Shown here one piece after another: positions 1-12,039 of a stretch of DNA of 64,000 nucleotides. The notes beneath the pieces were generated by a model that had not been told where the DNA came from, made no database searches, and saw only the letters and a list, made by a program, of their open reading frames with translations. Each line of letters starts with the position of its first letter. Position 1 is the stretch's first letter. Origin of the DNA: Lasiosphaeria ovina (lineage: Eukaryota; Ascomycota; Sordariomycetes; Sordariales; Lasiosphaeriaceae); contig JAULSN010000002.1 of NCBI GenBank assembly GCA_033439765.1, forward strand, positions 2,356,001 through 2,420,000, in the 5' to 3' direction. Made by a program: the position numbers and the translations under genes.

Positions 1-2476
1 GCCATGGACTTCAAAGACGAGAAGTATGCCGAAGAGGACGACATTCTTGACCGGCGCGATCGCCGGGAAGCTGAGGAACTCTACCGCCGTATTAGAAGGA
101 TTCAAGAGGATATCAATAACCACCCCGACGCATCCTCAATCGGCGGGGACTCTGACGCGGAGAGAAGAGCGCTGAAGCGGCAGCTTCAGAATTTGACAGA
201 CAAGATCCCCGAACTCGCATCTCAGGTTAGAAAGACTGAAAAAGCTATTGCTGAGGCGAGAATGGAGCTCTTCCGCCTGAAAGATGCCAAGGCTCATCCA
301 AGCAGCGCTGCTACAATCATCGGCACTGGCCCCGGCGGCACGGTCACCGAGTCTGACAGACTCAAAGCTCGGGCTAAAGCCATGATGCAACAGCGGACCG
401 CTGCTTTAACTGGCCGAAAAGTTGATGTTGGCGGCGGCGAGGATCTGGATGCCCCCAAGAGGCTCGAAGAAGAGAGCATCAAAACCAGAACCGAAAAGGA
501 AAACAACGAGCGTATGGTGCGCGATGTGGAAGACAGTGTTCGGGAATTTGCAAAGGGCGTTGAAGACAATCTAAAGGAAGGTGGCCAGGATTCAACTACA
601 GAACACGAGAGACGCCGCTGGGAAGATGGCCTTGGAGTCGAGGACGAGATCAGGGATTTCATATATGATTTGCAGCGCGAGAGCAGGGCTGCTCGTGTCC
701 GAACCCAGGATCGCCAGGGAGGTCGCCGGGCTGCGCAAGAGCCTGTTAGAGCAGAGGCGCCTCCATCTGCTCGCTTTGATACCCCTCCCGAGACGTCTCG
801 TACGTCTACCCTAAGCGCTGCCCCAGCCGCTGCTGGCGGCTCATACGCCTCGTACAAGACACCCGAGGAGCGAGCTGCGTTTATCAAGCAGCAGGCAGAG
901 CAACGGATGGCTGAGAGACTGGCTGCATTGGGCATCAAAGCTCCCAGTAAGCCCGGCGAGACTACGGCTCAGAGGATGGAGCGTGAACGAGCCGAGAGGG
1001 CGGCAAAACTACGCCAGGCAGAGGAAGAAGACGCTCGGCGGGAAACCGAGAGACAATCCAGGCTTGCTGAAGAGTATGGAACGCCGACAACAGCGGTCCA
1101 GTCTCCCAAGGGCGAGGCCAAGAGGCCTCCTCCGCCTCCAAGCAGAAAAACCGCGAAGGTCGATGACAGACGACAGGAGGAGGAGGAGGCTGCTGCTGCT
1201 GCTGCTGCGAGGAAGGCAGACGAGGAGCGACAACAGCAGGAGCGCGAGGCACAGCAACATGCTTCTCAGCAATTTGAGTACGTGTGTCCAATCCCCCCCC
1301 CCCCCCCCCCCAGTCGGGTCGTATCTAACTAGGTTTCGCAGGGCAAGCGCGAGAGCTCAAGAAGAGGCGCTCGCAACCGAACGTGAAGCGGCCGATGCCA
1401 GCCTGAAGGCGCTCGAAGAAAGAGTCCGGCAAAGCAAGCTGAAGAAGGAAGAAGAGAAGCGGAAGAAGAAAGCTGCGCAGGCCGAGGCAAAAGAAAAGGA
1501 AGCCAAATTGGCGCAGCGTCGGGCTGAAATCGAGGCGACTCGCAAGCGCGAGGAGGAGCTTCGGAGGCAGCTCGAGGCAATTGACAACGACAACAGCTCG
1601 TCTGACGACGACGAGGGACCAGAGCAAATCACTCCACAGGCATCAACTCCAACACTAGGCGGTAGCCAGGTCGGCAGCCAGGAGCTGGAGCCCAGGCCTA
1701 CTCCCCCTGTGATTCCTGTGGCCTCGCCACCGCAAATCACTACAACCAGTCCTGCCGCCGCCGAGACTGAGAGCCGCAATCCGTATTTCAAGCTGATGTC
1801 GCAGTCCTCGGAGCCGTCATCAGTCTCGGGAGGCCCGCCAGCAGCGCCGCCGCAGCCAGATGTGTCTACCAACCCGTTTCACCGAATGTCCATGTCGCAG
1901 GCAGCTACGCCAGCAGCTCCGTCTGGACTCGTATCTAGGAAGCAGCCTGACGACGATGGCTGGGGCTCTGATAAGGACGAAGACGACGAAGATTCCGATG
2001 ACGATAGACCTGGCGGCAAGAGCGCCGCTCATCTGGCGTCTATCCTGTTTGGTACTATGGCGCCACCGCGCCCGTTGTCTGCGGCGGGCGACAAGTCTGC
2101 AGCATCTCCTACTTCTCCAGTCACGCCGACACCCTTGGACACATCTGCTTCCCCAGTAGCGACCGGCCCTCCGCCGCCGCCGCTGCCACCTCCAATGCCG
2201 AGTGGCATCCCGGGCGGCCCGCCGCCTCCCCCACCGCCACCGCCACCGCCGATGCCGCAGTTCGGAGCCCCAGCGGCTCCTCCCCCGCCACCTCCGATTC
2301 CCGGCATGGCTCCTCCGGCACCACCGCCCCCTCCTCCGGCAATGGGAGGCATGCCAGCACCGGCAGCAGGCCGCCCCTCGGCTCTGCTGGGCGAGATTCA
2401 GATGGGTCGAGCACTGAAGAAGACGGAAACGCGTGACAAGAGCGGGGCAGCAGTAGCGGGGAAGGTTTTGGGTTAA
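1..2476 (+). CDS. PAN1: Actin cytoskeleton-regulatory complex protein PAN1, C-terminal part (5' end outside window)
   Basis: This is the 3' portion of a PAN1/Eps15-like scaffold that links clathrin endocytosis to Arp2/3 actin assembly at cortical patches. The frame is open from base 1, so the ATG at 4 is probably internal. Exons are 1..1277 and 1342..2476, with a 64-nt intron (GTACGT donor, CTAAC branch, TTTCGCAG acceptor) that joins in frame. The 803 visible residues start with a charged coiled coil (about 1-230), followed by a long Glu/Arg/Ala-rich helical stretch (about 280-520), an acidic Ser/Thr/Pro-rich linker, and a proline-rich block (about 701-759) of PPPPP runs. They end in a WH2-like actin-binding segment ([16 protein letters not shown] near 774). 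This order matches the C-terminal half of fungal Pan1. The EH domains expected at the N-terminus must lie upstream of the window. The intron contains a run of 19 C. Confidence 0.9.
1293..1311 (+). repeat. Poly-C run (C19) inside the PAN1 intron
   Basis: Nineteen consecutive C residues lie within the 64-nt intron of PAN1, 15 nt after the donor. The run sits between the 5' splice site and the branch point. Length errors here would not change the protein if the intron is real. Confidence 0.9.
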
Positions 2477-5400
2477 TATAATAGTTCATGCGGCTACACT
2501 AAGTGGCAAGGAGAAGGATAGCGGGTGGCCAGTTGGTGGGAACGGGCTGGCAACGGCAGCCGGGGTGGTTGACGAAAGAGGGGCAATACAATATGGAGCT
2601 GTGATCTCATTTACGTAGCACGCGGCATGCAATCGCCCCCTTCACAACGGCGGCCGCTAGTTTGACAAGCACGAATCCCCATGAGCCAATGTCTCTCTTT
2701 CCCTCAGTAAACAAATGCATTGGATGCGGACGGACGCCCTGGCCTTATCTAGAAAGCCGGGCAGTTTCTCGGCGAAAAGAAGAAAAAAAGATGGAGCCGC
2801 AAGTGTGTATGTGCTGTAAGGTAAGAGCAGTAGAATCGAGGATCTCACGGCTGTCAACAGGCCCATGGGTCAAGTCAGGCACTGCCAACACCGTCTTGCC
2901 CTCACTGTGACTTTGGCTTTGGGTCTTATGCACTGAGGTGATGAGACGTATGCCCCGTGTGTCATCCGGCTGCATTGGGTTTGAAGAATTACTAGTTGGA
3001 TTTAGAGGGGAAGCTGAATCTTGTGTAAGAGCTTCCAGAGACCATTCTGTTCTGTCAGGTGCCCCGTGCCGTGTTTAGACTTTTTTTTCTTCGAGATGAT
3101 GCACGCCTTGAACCTAGTTAGCTAACTAAAGAGTGAATACCCCGCGGGTTTGTCTACTACTATCTGCTACCGCTTACTTGTTGCATAGGCCTACTCACTC
3201 ACCTACTACGTATGTATATACGTACCAGAAGGGATAAGGTGTATGTGTGTGTAGAGCAAAGCTTGTGCCACTTCCGCGCCTGCGTCTAGGTAGGTATCTA
3301 TCTGCAGTTTATGATGAAACACATGCACATATAGCACCGGTCGAAAGCGGGGGTGGGGATGGGAGGGGGAAGGCATGTGTGCTTGCAGATAGTGTGTAGT
3401 AGGTAAGGTATACATCCGTAGATGCAAAGGAGCTGAGTGAGCTGAGTGTGTGTGTATATGTGTGAGTATATGGGCAGATGTTGATTGGAGATTGGGCTAC
3501 ATGTTTGGTACAAAGGCATCGAGTCTCGTGTACGAAGTACCACGTGTAGAACTGTCTTATCTCAGACATCTCCCCTCAGGCACATACAGCTCTCCCCATT
3601 CGTCGTAGGGTTCAAAAGGAAATGGTCCTACCACGTCTCGATATTTTTTTCCTGTTTCCATCTCTCATCTCTTTGCGTGGGCCGTGGAGTAGATAACCAC
3701 ATGGATGGTCTCTTCTTCCCAGTGACCTTCTGGGACCGGGATATCCGTAATGGGATATATATATAAATGGAAATCCCTATAGGGCATGGATAACGCGTTC
3801 CTCCACCCCACTCTGTTGTGGATTCAACCCGAGGGGAGGTCCTTACTTCCGTAACTAAGTCTACCCAGACGGTCTCTAGCTCGTTAATGGCCGTGTGTTA
3901 TAACGTCGCTACTGGGAACTGGAGAAAAAAAGTAGAACCGAACCGAGAAGGAAGAAGAAAAAAAATATTGCCTGGCCCGGCCTGGCCTGCCCTTGCAGAA
4001 CAGCCCAAGCAGGTTTCCGAGTCAAGTAACACGCCGATCGAAAATAGGCAATTACCGGTGTCTAGGTACGCACTCCCTGGCAGGGAAAGAAGAGTAAGGT
4101 AGTCTTACATCGGGGATGGGCAGCAAAAGCCGGTGAACAGTAAGATGGGTTCGGAGGACGTTCGGAGGACCTAACTTACCTGGGCCATCAACGAGTCCGA
4201 ATGCACGCTGTTGCCTTTTTTGACCTTTGAGCAGACTCTAAAGCCGAAATGGGACTACACTTCAATCATTACAGTACTAAGGTACTCATAAAAGTTTGCC
4301 TGTGCGAGCTTGGGCATTTACTGGGATGCCGATCTGAAAGCGAGGACCAATAATGAAAGACGAGATAGCCGTACGTATCTCCCTTTGACGCCCCATCGGA
4401 AACAAGAGCCCGCCGAATGCGATGTGCAATGTGCATCGGCAACTGCATGCGCTTCTGCTGCCGCCAATGCTCTGCCGGGTGTCATCTGTGGATACGGATG
4501 ACAACTAGGGCGGATCACTGTCGGTCGCCGTTGGGCCAATGATGTCAAGTCGGCGATGTGGTCCTCAGACCAGAGCGACCAGAACCAGGCCCAGGCCCAG
4601 GCCCAGGCCACACCGGCCCAGAGAGAGAGAAGAGGCGCATCCGAGCGAGCGAGCGGCCGGCCGGTCGAGTGGACAAGCGAGAGGGCAGTGCGAAGCGAAA
4701 CATGGCCGATGATGAAAAGACAGCATTCCAGGCCGGGCAATGAATGACATGCTCAGTGCTAGTTGGTTACCCTTACACGGTAGTTATCTCGCATCTTCGG
4801 CGGTGAATGAGCCGTTTGTCGAGTGACGAGTCGGGGAATGGCGCAGCATGAAAGGAAGGCCTCGAGACTGGGCCTCTGACAAGCACATTCCACAGCCAAC
4901 GCCTGGGAGAGGCATTCATGGGATTTATGCCGCTCTTTGGCATGTCTCAAGATTAGGGCCAGGCGAGTTTGTGAGGCCACAATCTTTTTAAACTTGCGGC
5001 GTTGAAGCGTGCCTGAGCGGCGGGCGGCGGGCAGGCAAAGTAGCTGAGAATTGGCGTGAGGGGACTGACTAGGGGTCTCTCCAAGCCGTCGTCCGAAACC
5101 CCGCGCGCGAATTCGCCATTAATGGGCCGCTGTGATTGGGCCAGCCGGCGGCCGGTGACGCGCGAATGCGACGCGAACAGTCGCGCTTGCGCAGACTTTC
5201 AATTTCCATAAACAAGAAAGCGCGACGCCGCGCCTTCCTGTTGGATCGTCTGAAGTCGACCCCCTCCACAAGCCCGCACGGCGTCGACTCGTCGCCACCG
5301 CAGCCAACCAACTTCGGCCGACGGCTCTCATTGCCAAACGTCTGGTGCCCGCATTGCTGCTCGTCTAGCTTTTTTAGCAATTAATCTTTCTTCTTCTTTC

Positions 5401-6908
5401 TCGCCTAGCACGTCGTCTAGCAAGCACCCCGCAGCGCACAGGTCGTTTCGGACAGATAGCCAAGACATTCCTGACTGCCTGAAGAAGGAGAGGTAACAGC
5501 CTGATGGTTCGGTGCTGCACCCTCACCTCACTCACAAGTGCGGCGTGGTCGTTCGTCTCCTCCGCTCTTGACCGACTAAGTACCGTACGGATACCTAAGA
5601 ACTGGCCGGTACCCGTGTGTGGAACTGGGCCGTTTGCACGACCGCCATCGCGCATCTAGTAAGGGATTGGATTGGATTGGGTTGCGTTGCCGCATTGCAC
5701 AGCCTCTCCACTCGTCGAGTCTCACAGAAGAGCTACCTCAGTCCATCAGGTCGAGTCTGCGAACCGAGTCCATCTCCTCATCGCTGCTCATCCCACGTCG
5801 GCTTGCCAGCGTCTCAAGTCACCTTTCCCCGCCCATATGCCATCAGGAAACCTTGTCGCCTGCTGCCCGCTTCGCCCGCATTGATTGCCTTTGTCGCTAG
5901 GTGCGCTGTGGACGGGCCTCCTGCCATCGAGAAATAACGAAGAAAAGAGAAAAGGCATATCTTTGACGACATCACATATCATCGCAGCCAAGCTGCCTTG
6001 AACTTGAGAACACCCGGGGCCACTTAAACGAGAGGCCCTGCCCTGCCGCACCCTTGCACCCGACCCCAGACCCTTGTCATTTGTGGTCAGCCTGTGTCCG
6101 TCTCTCGTCCAATCCACTGAGCTGCTGGCCTCCCTCCCCCCTCCTTGCTCCTTGCCTGGTGCCGTCTCCACTCTTGGCTGCGTTCTTGGAACAGGCGTGT
6201 GCGTGCGTGCAGTGTGCGTGCAGCGTGTGAGCTGGCAGTGGGCTCAAATCATCTTTTACTGCCCGCAACCTGCAACCTTCCCTCCACAGCCAGTCAGTCC
6301 TCTTCACTCTCGGCCCTCCCACGTCGCTTGCCGCCCGCGCTCCCCCAGCCTGTCTCTCCCAACTACCCTACTCAACTCCCTCACTTTTCGACTTTCTTGA
6401 TGCTCGACCGTGTCGATCGCCATTGCTTGCCTTCATCTTCTCGCTCGACGCGCGAGAACGACCTTTTTTGCCCTTGCAGCCGCCTACTTTCCGCGACAAC
6501 GTTTCCGACGCAGCCAGCCGCACTCCCGGGACTTGTCATTGACATTAACCATCAGCCGCCCGTCCTGCAACTTCGAACCCTCCGGACTTCTTAACGCCCT
6601 CCACGTGTACCTGCCACTGCCATCCCTGGCTTGAGCCCCCCACAGTTAATTAAACTTGGTCCTGGTCCGAGGTCAGCAGTAGCACAGCACACAGGTCCTT
6701 TTACCATCCCAATCCCTCTTCTCGTCAGACTCGAGCAATCCGTCACCCATCCGAGAACGCGATACGAAACCCGACGACGACGTGCAGTCAACCGGCCGCT
6801 GCCAGGCCTTCGTAGTCCCCGACTGTCGACTTGTTGGTCCCGAACCGCTCGCTTGATTGCCGATTCTCTCCCGCTGTTCGACAAGGACGGCCTCTCGCTC
6901 GGCCAGCA
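2477..6908. other. Long spacer between PAN1 and the forkhead gene, including a probable long leader
   Basis: No protein-coding gene could be supported in these 4.4 kb; the short open frames overlap in all phases and resemble no family. From about 2480 to 4800 it is moderately AT-rich with simple-sequence patches (TATATATATA near 3757, CCAGGC units at 4585-4608). From about 5400 to 6900 the plus strand becomes strongly pyrimidine-rich (many CTCTTC, TCCCTC and CCTCTCC tracts), as is usual for fungal promoters and 5' leaders. Several upstream ATGs followed by short frames (for example 6400 and 6831) precede the forkhead start, so a long, uORF-bearing 5' UTR is likely. Confidence 0.6.
4585..4608 (+). 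repeat. Tandem hexanucleotide CCAGGC x4
   Basis: Four perfect head-to-tail copies of CCAGGC in the PAN1-forkhead spacer. It is a simple microsatellite with no visible gene context. Confidence 0.9.
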
Positions 6909-9206
6909 ATGGCCAGGCAAGCGCGTTTCGCGGCGCCCGAACCGCTTCATATCTTCCAAGACGAGTTTTACGACCACGCAGCTCCTCCAACCATCAGCCA
7001 TGCCCCCATGCCGCAAGCATCCAAGGCGCATCGGCAGCCCCTTCAGAGTACCAATGCCAATGTGGTGCTGAACCCGCCGAGTACGACTTTTATCAAGCAG
7101 TCGCCGTTCAAGTCCAATGCCCGGTTATCAAACGCACCCCTCACCCCTCTCAAGGCGTCACAGGGCAATAAGCTCAACATGGTACCGATGATGCCCCCTA
7201 GCGACTTTCAGCAATCGACAGACTCTCTGGAGAAGAAACAGCCTCTCATGTCCAGATTCAAGACTGTGGCACAGAAGCCTCCTCCACCCGAGCTGGGTAT
7301 GCAGTTTATGGGCAAGGAGAATTCACATCCCCCGATATTTCCGGCCCCGATGCCCACTCAGTTCAACATCCCTCTAGAGAACTACTACCAGAAGCCCTCA
7401 GGCAAACGCGTCCTTCTAGAAGCAGCGCCGATCAAGGAAATCAGGCCAGCGAAGAAGCCGAGACTGGAAGAGCCGCTGCCAACGCCGGATTCCTTCCCAT
7501 CCATAGTCGACGACGGTGCAAAGCCCGGCCACAGCTATGCTATCCTAATCGGAATGGCGATCCTCCGGTCACCGCAGAGGCGTCTTACGCTGGCCCAGAT
7601 ATACAAGTGGATATCTGACACGTTCTCCTTCTACAATGCCAACGACGCCGGATGGCAGAACAGCATTCGGCATAATCTCAGCCTCAACAAGCACTTCATC
7701 AAGCAGGAACGGCCAAAGGACGACCCGGGTAAGGGAAATTATTGGGCCATCGAACCGGGAACGGAGCACCTCTTCATCAAAGAAAAGCCGTCGAGGAAGG
7801 CAGCGTCCACCGCCGAGAACCTTCCCGTCATGTCGACACGTCTTGAGCCATCCCAACCTCACATGTCCTTCATCCAAGAACCTATCCTTCCCCCCCAACT
7901 CCCAATGAGCCAGTCTTCGTTGTCTGCGTTGCCGCCGATGCCGCAACCTTCGCAACATACCAATGCCCCTCTACCTGAGATCTCATCGGACGCGACGATA
8001 CCGGTTTCGGACATGGCAACCCTGGATGACATTCCCGAGAGACAGAATGAGGCGGAAACTGTGAACGAGGCCGACTTGTACCCCAACCTTCCTGCTGCCA
8101 TGCACTCGTCTCCTCCAGTTCCCAGGCATATGGACGCCCTCCACAGCGGGACGCCGCCTCCCCCGCTGCAGCTGCATAACTCATCCGCGACCAAGTCACG
8201 CTCCCGGAAGCGAAGACTCACGTCGATGGATGACAGCGGCTATATTTCATCCCTCGAGTCCTCGGCAATGCGCCCTAACCAACACGCCAAACTCCTCACG
8301 TCCGAGGCAGACCGTCCGCGAATCAAGAGAGGTCGGGCGGAAGAAGAAATTGCACGCCTCCGTGCTTCGTCATACGACAGCCCCTCCAAGGGACGGTCCT
8401 TTGGATATCATCCGGCTTCTTCGTCCCCTCTTCGGCAAACTTCCAATAACGGGCAGGGGCAAATGTTGCCACCCCTGACGCCCGCCATGAAGTTGAAAGC
8501 GCCTCCAAAGCCCCCGCCCTCTGTCTCTCCAAGCACAAACTTGCGGTTGCACCGGGAGAGCATCCAGTCTATGATGGACTCCCCGTATAAACGCGTCAAT
8601 GCGTTACTACCGGAAGGAGACAATCTGCTACAACTTACACCGGGCTTTAGCGTCGACGAGGTGTTTTACGGATACGATCGGAAGAGTGAAGAGCATCTGG
8701 ACCTCGATATCTTCCAGGATTCACCCTACCCGTCTCTCTTTACCGTTACTCCCGCTGCTATTCGCAATGGATCGCCAACTAAGAAGTCGGCTAAGAGGCA
8801 ACGTATGGACCGGTCACTGTCTACCAGCGCACTACACGACGTGTCCAGCTTTGGTGGCTCGCACAATTTTACCGACTCTTCTTTCCTCAAAGTTCCCGCG
8901 CCGTCGGCCAACCTGATGTTTGATACCCCAAGCAAGATGTTTGACAACCTTCCGTCTTCCCCAAGCAAACTATTCATGACGTCGCCAAGCAAGATGCCTG
9001 AGATCAACGACGAAAACATGGCACCCTTTTTCTCTCTGGACGATCTTTGTGCTCCAGACTTCCTCGAGGACAGCGACTTTGCAGGGATTGATATGCTTGC
9101 CGGGTTTGAGAAGATCGGATCCAATAATGCCCAGGCCTCTTCATCGCGAGGCACGAAGCCTTCTCAGAAGGCGCCGCTCAGCCGGTGCTACACTTCCAAC
9201 TTCTAG
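6909..9206 (+). CDS. Forkhead transcription factor (Hcm1/Sep1-like, no FHA domain)
   Basis: A single exon of 766 codons, read from the ATG beginning MARQARF; an in-frame ATG at 6831 is possible but lies in leader-like sequence. A complete forkhead (winged-helix) DNA-binding domain spans about residues 205-297. It begins KPGHSYAILIGMAILRSPQ, has recognition helix NSIRHNLSLNKHF at 251-263, and the GKGNYW wing motif. The flanks are long, low-complexity and rich in Ser, Pro and Gln, with clustered SP/TP sites that would suit CDK control. There is no FHA domain upstream, which separates it from Fkh1/Fkh2 and points to the Hcm1 (yeast), Sep1 (fission yeast) and McnB group that controls cell-cycle and septation genes. 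The subgroup call is inference; the forkhead call is secure. Confidence 0.93.
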   Translation: MARQARFAAPEPLHIFQDEFYDHAAPPTISHAPMPQASKAHRQPLQSTNANVVLNPPSTTFIKQSPFKSNARLSNAPLTPLKASQGNKLNMVPMMPPSDFQQSTDSLEKKQPLMSRFKTVAQKPPPPELGMQFMGKENSHPPIFPAPMPTQFNIPLENYYQKPSGKRVLLEAAPIKEIRPAKKPRLEEPLPTPDSFPSIVDDGAKPGHSYAILIGMAILRSPQRRLTLAQIYKWISDTFSFYNANDAGWQNSIRHNLSLNKHFIKQERPKDDPGKGNYWAIEPGTEHLFIKEKPSRKAASTAENLPVMSTRLEPSQPHMSFIQEPILPPQLPMSQSSLSALPPMPQPSQHTNAPLPEISSDATIPVSDMATLDDIPERQNEAETVNEADLYPNLPAAMHSSPPVPRHMDALHSGTPPPPLQLHNSSATKSRSRKRRLTSMDDSGYISSLESSAMRPNQHAKLLTSEADRPRIKRGRAEEEIARLRASSYDSPSKGRSFGYHPASSSPLRQTSNNGQGQMLPPLTPAMKLKAPPKPPPSVSPSTNLRLHRESIQSMMDSPYKRVNALLPEGDNLLQLTPGFSVDEVFYGYDRKSEEHLDLDIFQDSPYPSLFTVTPAAIRNGSPTKKSAKRQRMDRSLSTSALHDVSSFGGSHNFTDSSFLKVPAPSANLMFDTPSKMFDNLPSSPSKLFMTSPSKMPEINDENMAPFFSLDDLCAPDFLEDSDFAGIDMLAGFEKIGSNNAQASSSRGTKPSQKAPLSRCYTSNF

Positions 9207-10921
9207 ACCGCCTCATTGGGCAATTTGGCTCTTTTTTGTCACCTTTGTCGCGCACACGTGCCACAAGCGCTGGGCATTTACGACTGTTACGATTTGATGA
9301 AGATTTATCTCTCGACGGCCTCAATTGAGCCCAAGCAGAAGATGGGTTAGGGCTTGTTGTTCATTGCGGCCCATAAACGCAACTCGACGATAATGACCCC
9401 TGACCACCTCACAATGGGAGGAGGAACCGATATATATGTGGATGCGGATCCGAGAGAGGGCCCTGCACATTTCTCTTCCTCCCACCCGAAACCAATACCC
9501 TCGCCCCACGGCGTTCTCTATCTATGAATAGGGTTCTTTTTTTCCTTGGCCTGTTCTGCCTGTCACGAATACTAATGAAGGGATGTCTCACTACTACCGT
9601 TACGGCGTACATAACAAAGCAGCATATTGGAGTCTTAATGTCTTTTTTTGTCTTGTCAGGATGTTTTTCAAGGATATGCCCGCGCACATTTGCTTCTCCT
9701 CTGGGGAATAGGGAATGAATAGGGGGTTGGTACAAGGTTCTGGGTTTTGTAGCTTGCAGCCACGGAAGGCTTTTTTCTTTTCTTTTTTTGCTGTTAATGG
9801 CCGGGATGGGTTGGGTCTATCATGATGACAGGCCACGGCCCAAGTGCACCCACTAGGAAAGCAACGGTTTGCTAGTTGCTGGGGTTTTCTCGGCCTGATT
9901 TGCTATTGTCCTTTTCAGGGCTCAAGGAATACAGTCCTTATCTCGTCTTCTCTCACGGTCCGAATTACTATTGGCAACCGCATGATTTTGCATGAATTGA
10001 TTCAGTCAACCTGACGTTTCCCGAGACATGAATGCTGTGCATGTGATGTCATGATGTGTTTGGTACTGAAGGTTTGTTCCTTCGTGATCTGAAATTTGTG
10101 TCGTCCGAGGAGAACGAATCGAGGTCTTTCCGTCTGAGACCCGCTGCGGTTTCCTTAATGGATTGAATCACGGATTCGGTACCAACTGATGGGATCAACT
10201 GGTGGGACGGACGGCATATGCCCTACACACACGGCGAGTGGCAACGTCAAGGTAAGCTTGGTTTTATTCCTCTCAACGTTACTCGATTGCGAGTTGCTGC
10301 TGCTATATTACCTGGGTAGGTAGGTAAAGCAGTGGTGGCAATGCAGACATGCAATGCAGTTGACCCGAGGTGGTCAAACGTTGTCCGTAGGTACCCATCC
10401 ATATCTCTAGACCCAGCCTCTCTAATAAAACTCCCATGGCCCATGCCAAATAATAATAACGCCTGGAATGAAATTGAAAGAAAATCAAAAACAAGACAAG
10501 GCCTCGGGAATCCATTCCCCGTATGCTCCACATGGGCATGCCGTCGACGACGAAGACAAATGCATGAGCGATATATGTCATGTAAAATATATGTGCTGGA
10601 AAGAGAAGAGGAGGGAGAGAAAAGGCATCATCAATATCCATCCATCCAATTCAGTTTTCAAGTGTCAAAAAAAAAAGAAAGAAGAAGAAATGATTTGTCT
10701 TTGGTTTCCCGCCGTTCACGCCGTACGCCCCTGGGCCCCATCCATATACACATAAAGCAGTCATATAGTCACTCCTTTCACTCCTTTCACTCTCACGCCC
10801 AATCATGGGCCACCACCAAACTCACTCAGACCAGTAGTCACGATCCGCTTGCTGCCGGACCGAACCAGACCCGTGATATGGGGCCCAGCAAGGCAAAGGC
10901 GCCACGCAGGGAAAACGGCTC
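9207..10921. other. Intergenic region between forkhead and ATG101 3' ends
   Basis: The two flanking genes converge here. Only short overlapping frames without family resemblance are present. The sequence has T-rich patches just after the forkhead stop (around 9535 and 9775), as expected for 3' ends. A TAGGTAGGTA motif lies at about 10316. No RNA gene was recognised. Confidence 0.6.
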
Positions 10922-12039
10922 CTAGTAGATCCCCATGCGCGAAGCCCAGCCGGGGTCCTTTTGGTGGTTGACGGTGATCTGGTAGGGGAACGGGTTCGAC
11001 TCGGTCGTCATGATGGGTGGGATGTGGTCCTTGTGCGTGTTGGCCAGCGTCACGGCCTTCATGATGGTGTTGTGCAGCGTCGACTCCATGGCCTTGCGGA
11101 CTTTGGCGCGTTCTGTGTGTGTGTGTGGTTCAAGTTCTTGTTAGCTTGGGGTTTTCTTGTTGCGGTGGTTCAAGATCAGGGGTCTAGAAGGGTTGTGTAT
11201 GTGTCTTTCGCCATCGATGTGCTCCGCAGCTGCTTTCCCACGCCTAAAAAGGAGATTTCGGGCGCTTCTGGAAAGCCGGAGCGGCTGGCCACTTGGTAGC
11301 CCGTGATATGTCTCCCCTGACGAAACATGGGCTGGAGGCAGCGGACAGGCAGACGTCTCCCCCGCCTTTCCCAAAGACATCTTGATGGCGCGGCTCTCCC
11401 ATATCCCAGCACGAAGGAAAGGAAGATAGTATAACTTACCGCCCTCTGTCCTCGGCTCTGCGATCGTCACCTTGACGGTCCAGCTCTCCCAGCACACCTC
11501 GTCGCCGCCGCGCACGTCGTACCAGGCCTTGCGGCGCTTCTTCTCAAAGAACGAGACGGTGATCTGGCCGCGGCCGCTGCCGCTGGACGAGGCCGTCACC
11601 TGGTGTCCCGGACCACCACCACTACCACCACCGCCGCCGCCCCCACCAGCACCAGCCCCGCCCATTGAATGCGGGTGGTTGTGCGTGTGCGGCTGGTTCC
11701 GCTCCGTCTCGAGCTGGCGCACCAGCGACCCCACGCGCTGGTCGATCAGCGTCTCGATCTCGGCCTCGGGCACGTAGGCCAGCTCGAGCCCGATCACGTC
11801 CCGCGTCTGCGGGAGCACCGACGGGAAGAAGCGCAGGAAGAAGATGGTGTGGAGGACTCCTGCCAATATGTGTTTTCTTAGTAAAAACCCGATGATATTT
11901 TGTCTCTCTCTTCGAAAGCGAGCGAGTTGATTGGGATTCGTAAAGAAATAGAGGATGACATACCCCGTAAAACATCGCGCGCCGAATTCGGGTCGGCAAA
12001 TGCCTCGAGGATGAACTCGGGCGCGCCGCGCTGCTCCAT
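10922..12039 (-). CDS. ATG101: Autophagy-related protein 101 (Atg1/ULK complex HORMA subunit)
   Basis: Three exons on the minus strand (12039..11964, 11859..11440, 11112..10922) give 228 residues. Introns are 104 and 326 nt with GTATGT and GTAAGT donors. ATG101 is a HORMA-fold protein that partners Atg13 in the Atg1/ULK kinase complex at autophagosome formation sites; budding yeast lacks it. Family signatures are visible: MEQRGAPEFILEAFADP at the start, VLHTIFFLRFFPSV across the first junction, the LIDQR..LVRQLE helix, FFEKKRRKAWYD, the VCWESW segment (the loop bearing the WF-finger region lies nearby), and a C-terminus with HKDHIPPIMTTESNPFPYQI. About 40 extra residues, His-rich then nearly pure Gly/Ser, are inserted between RQLETE and RGQITVSFFE, where homologues usually have a short loop. 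It is divergent from PEX3. Confidence 0.93.

Noticed and set aside
983..2476. Separate plus-strand gene starting at 983
   Set aside because: The first part of this frame overlaps PAN1 exon 1 in another phase. The second part joins PAN1 in frame after a 64-nt intron and carries the PAN1 C-terminus.
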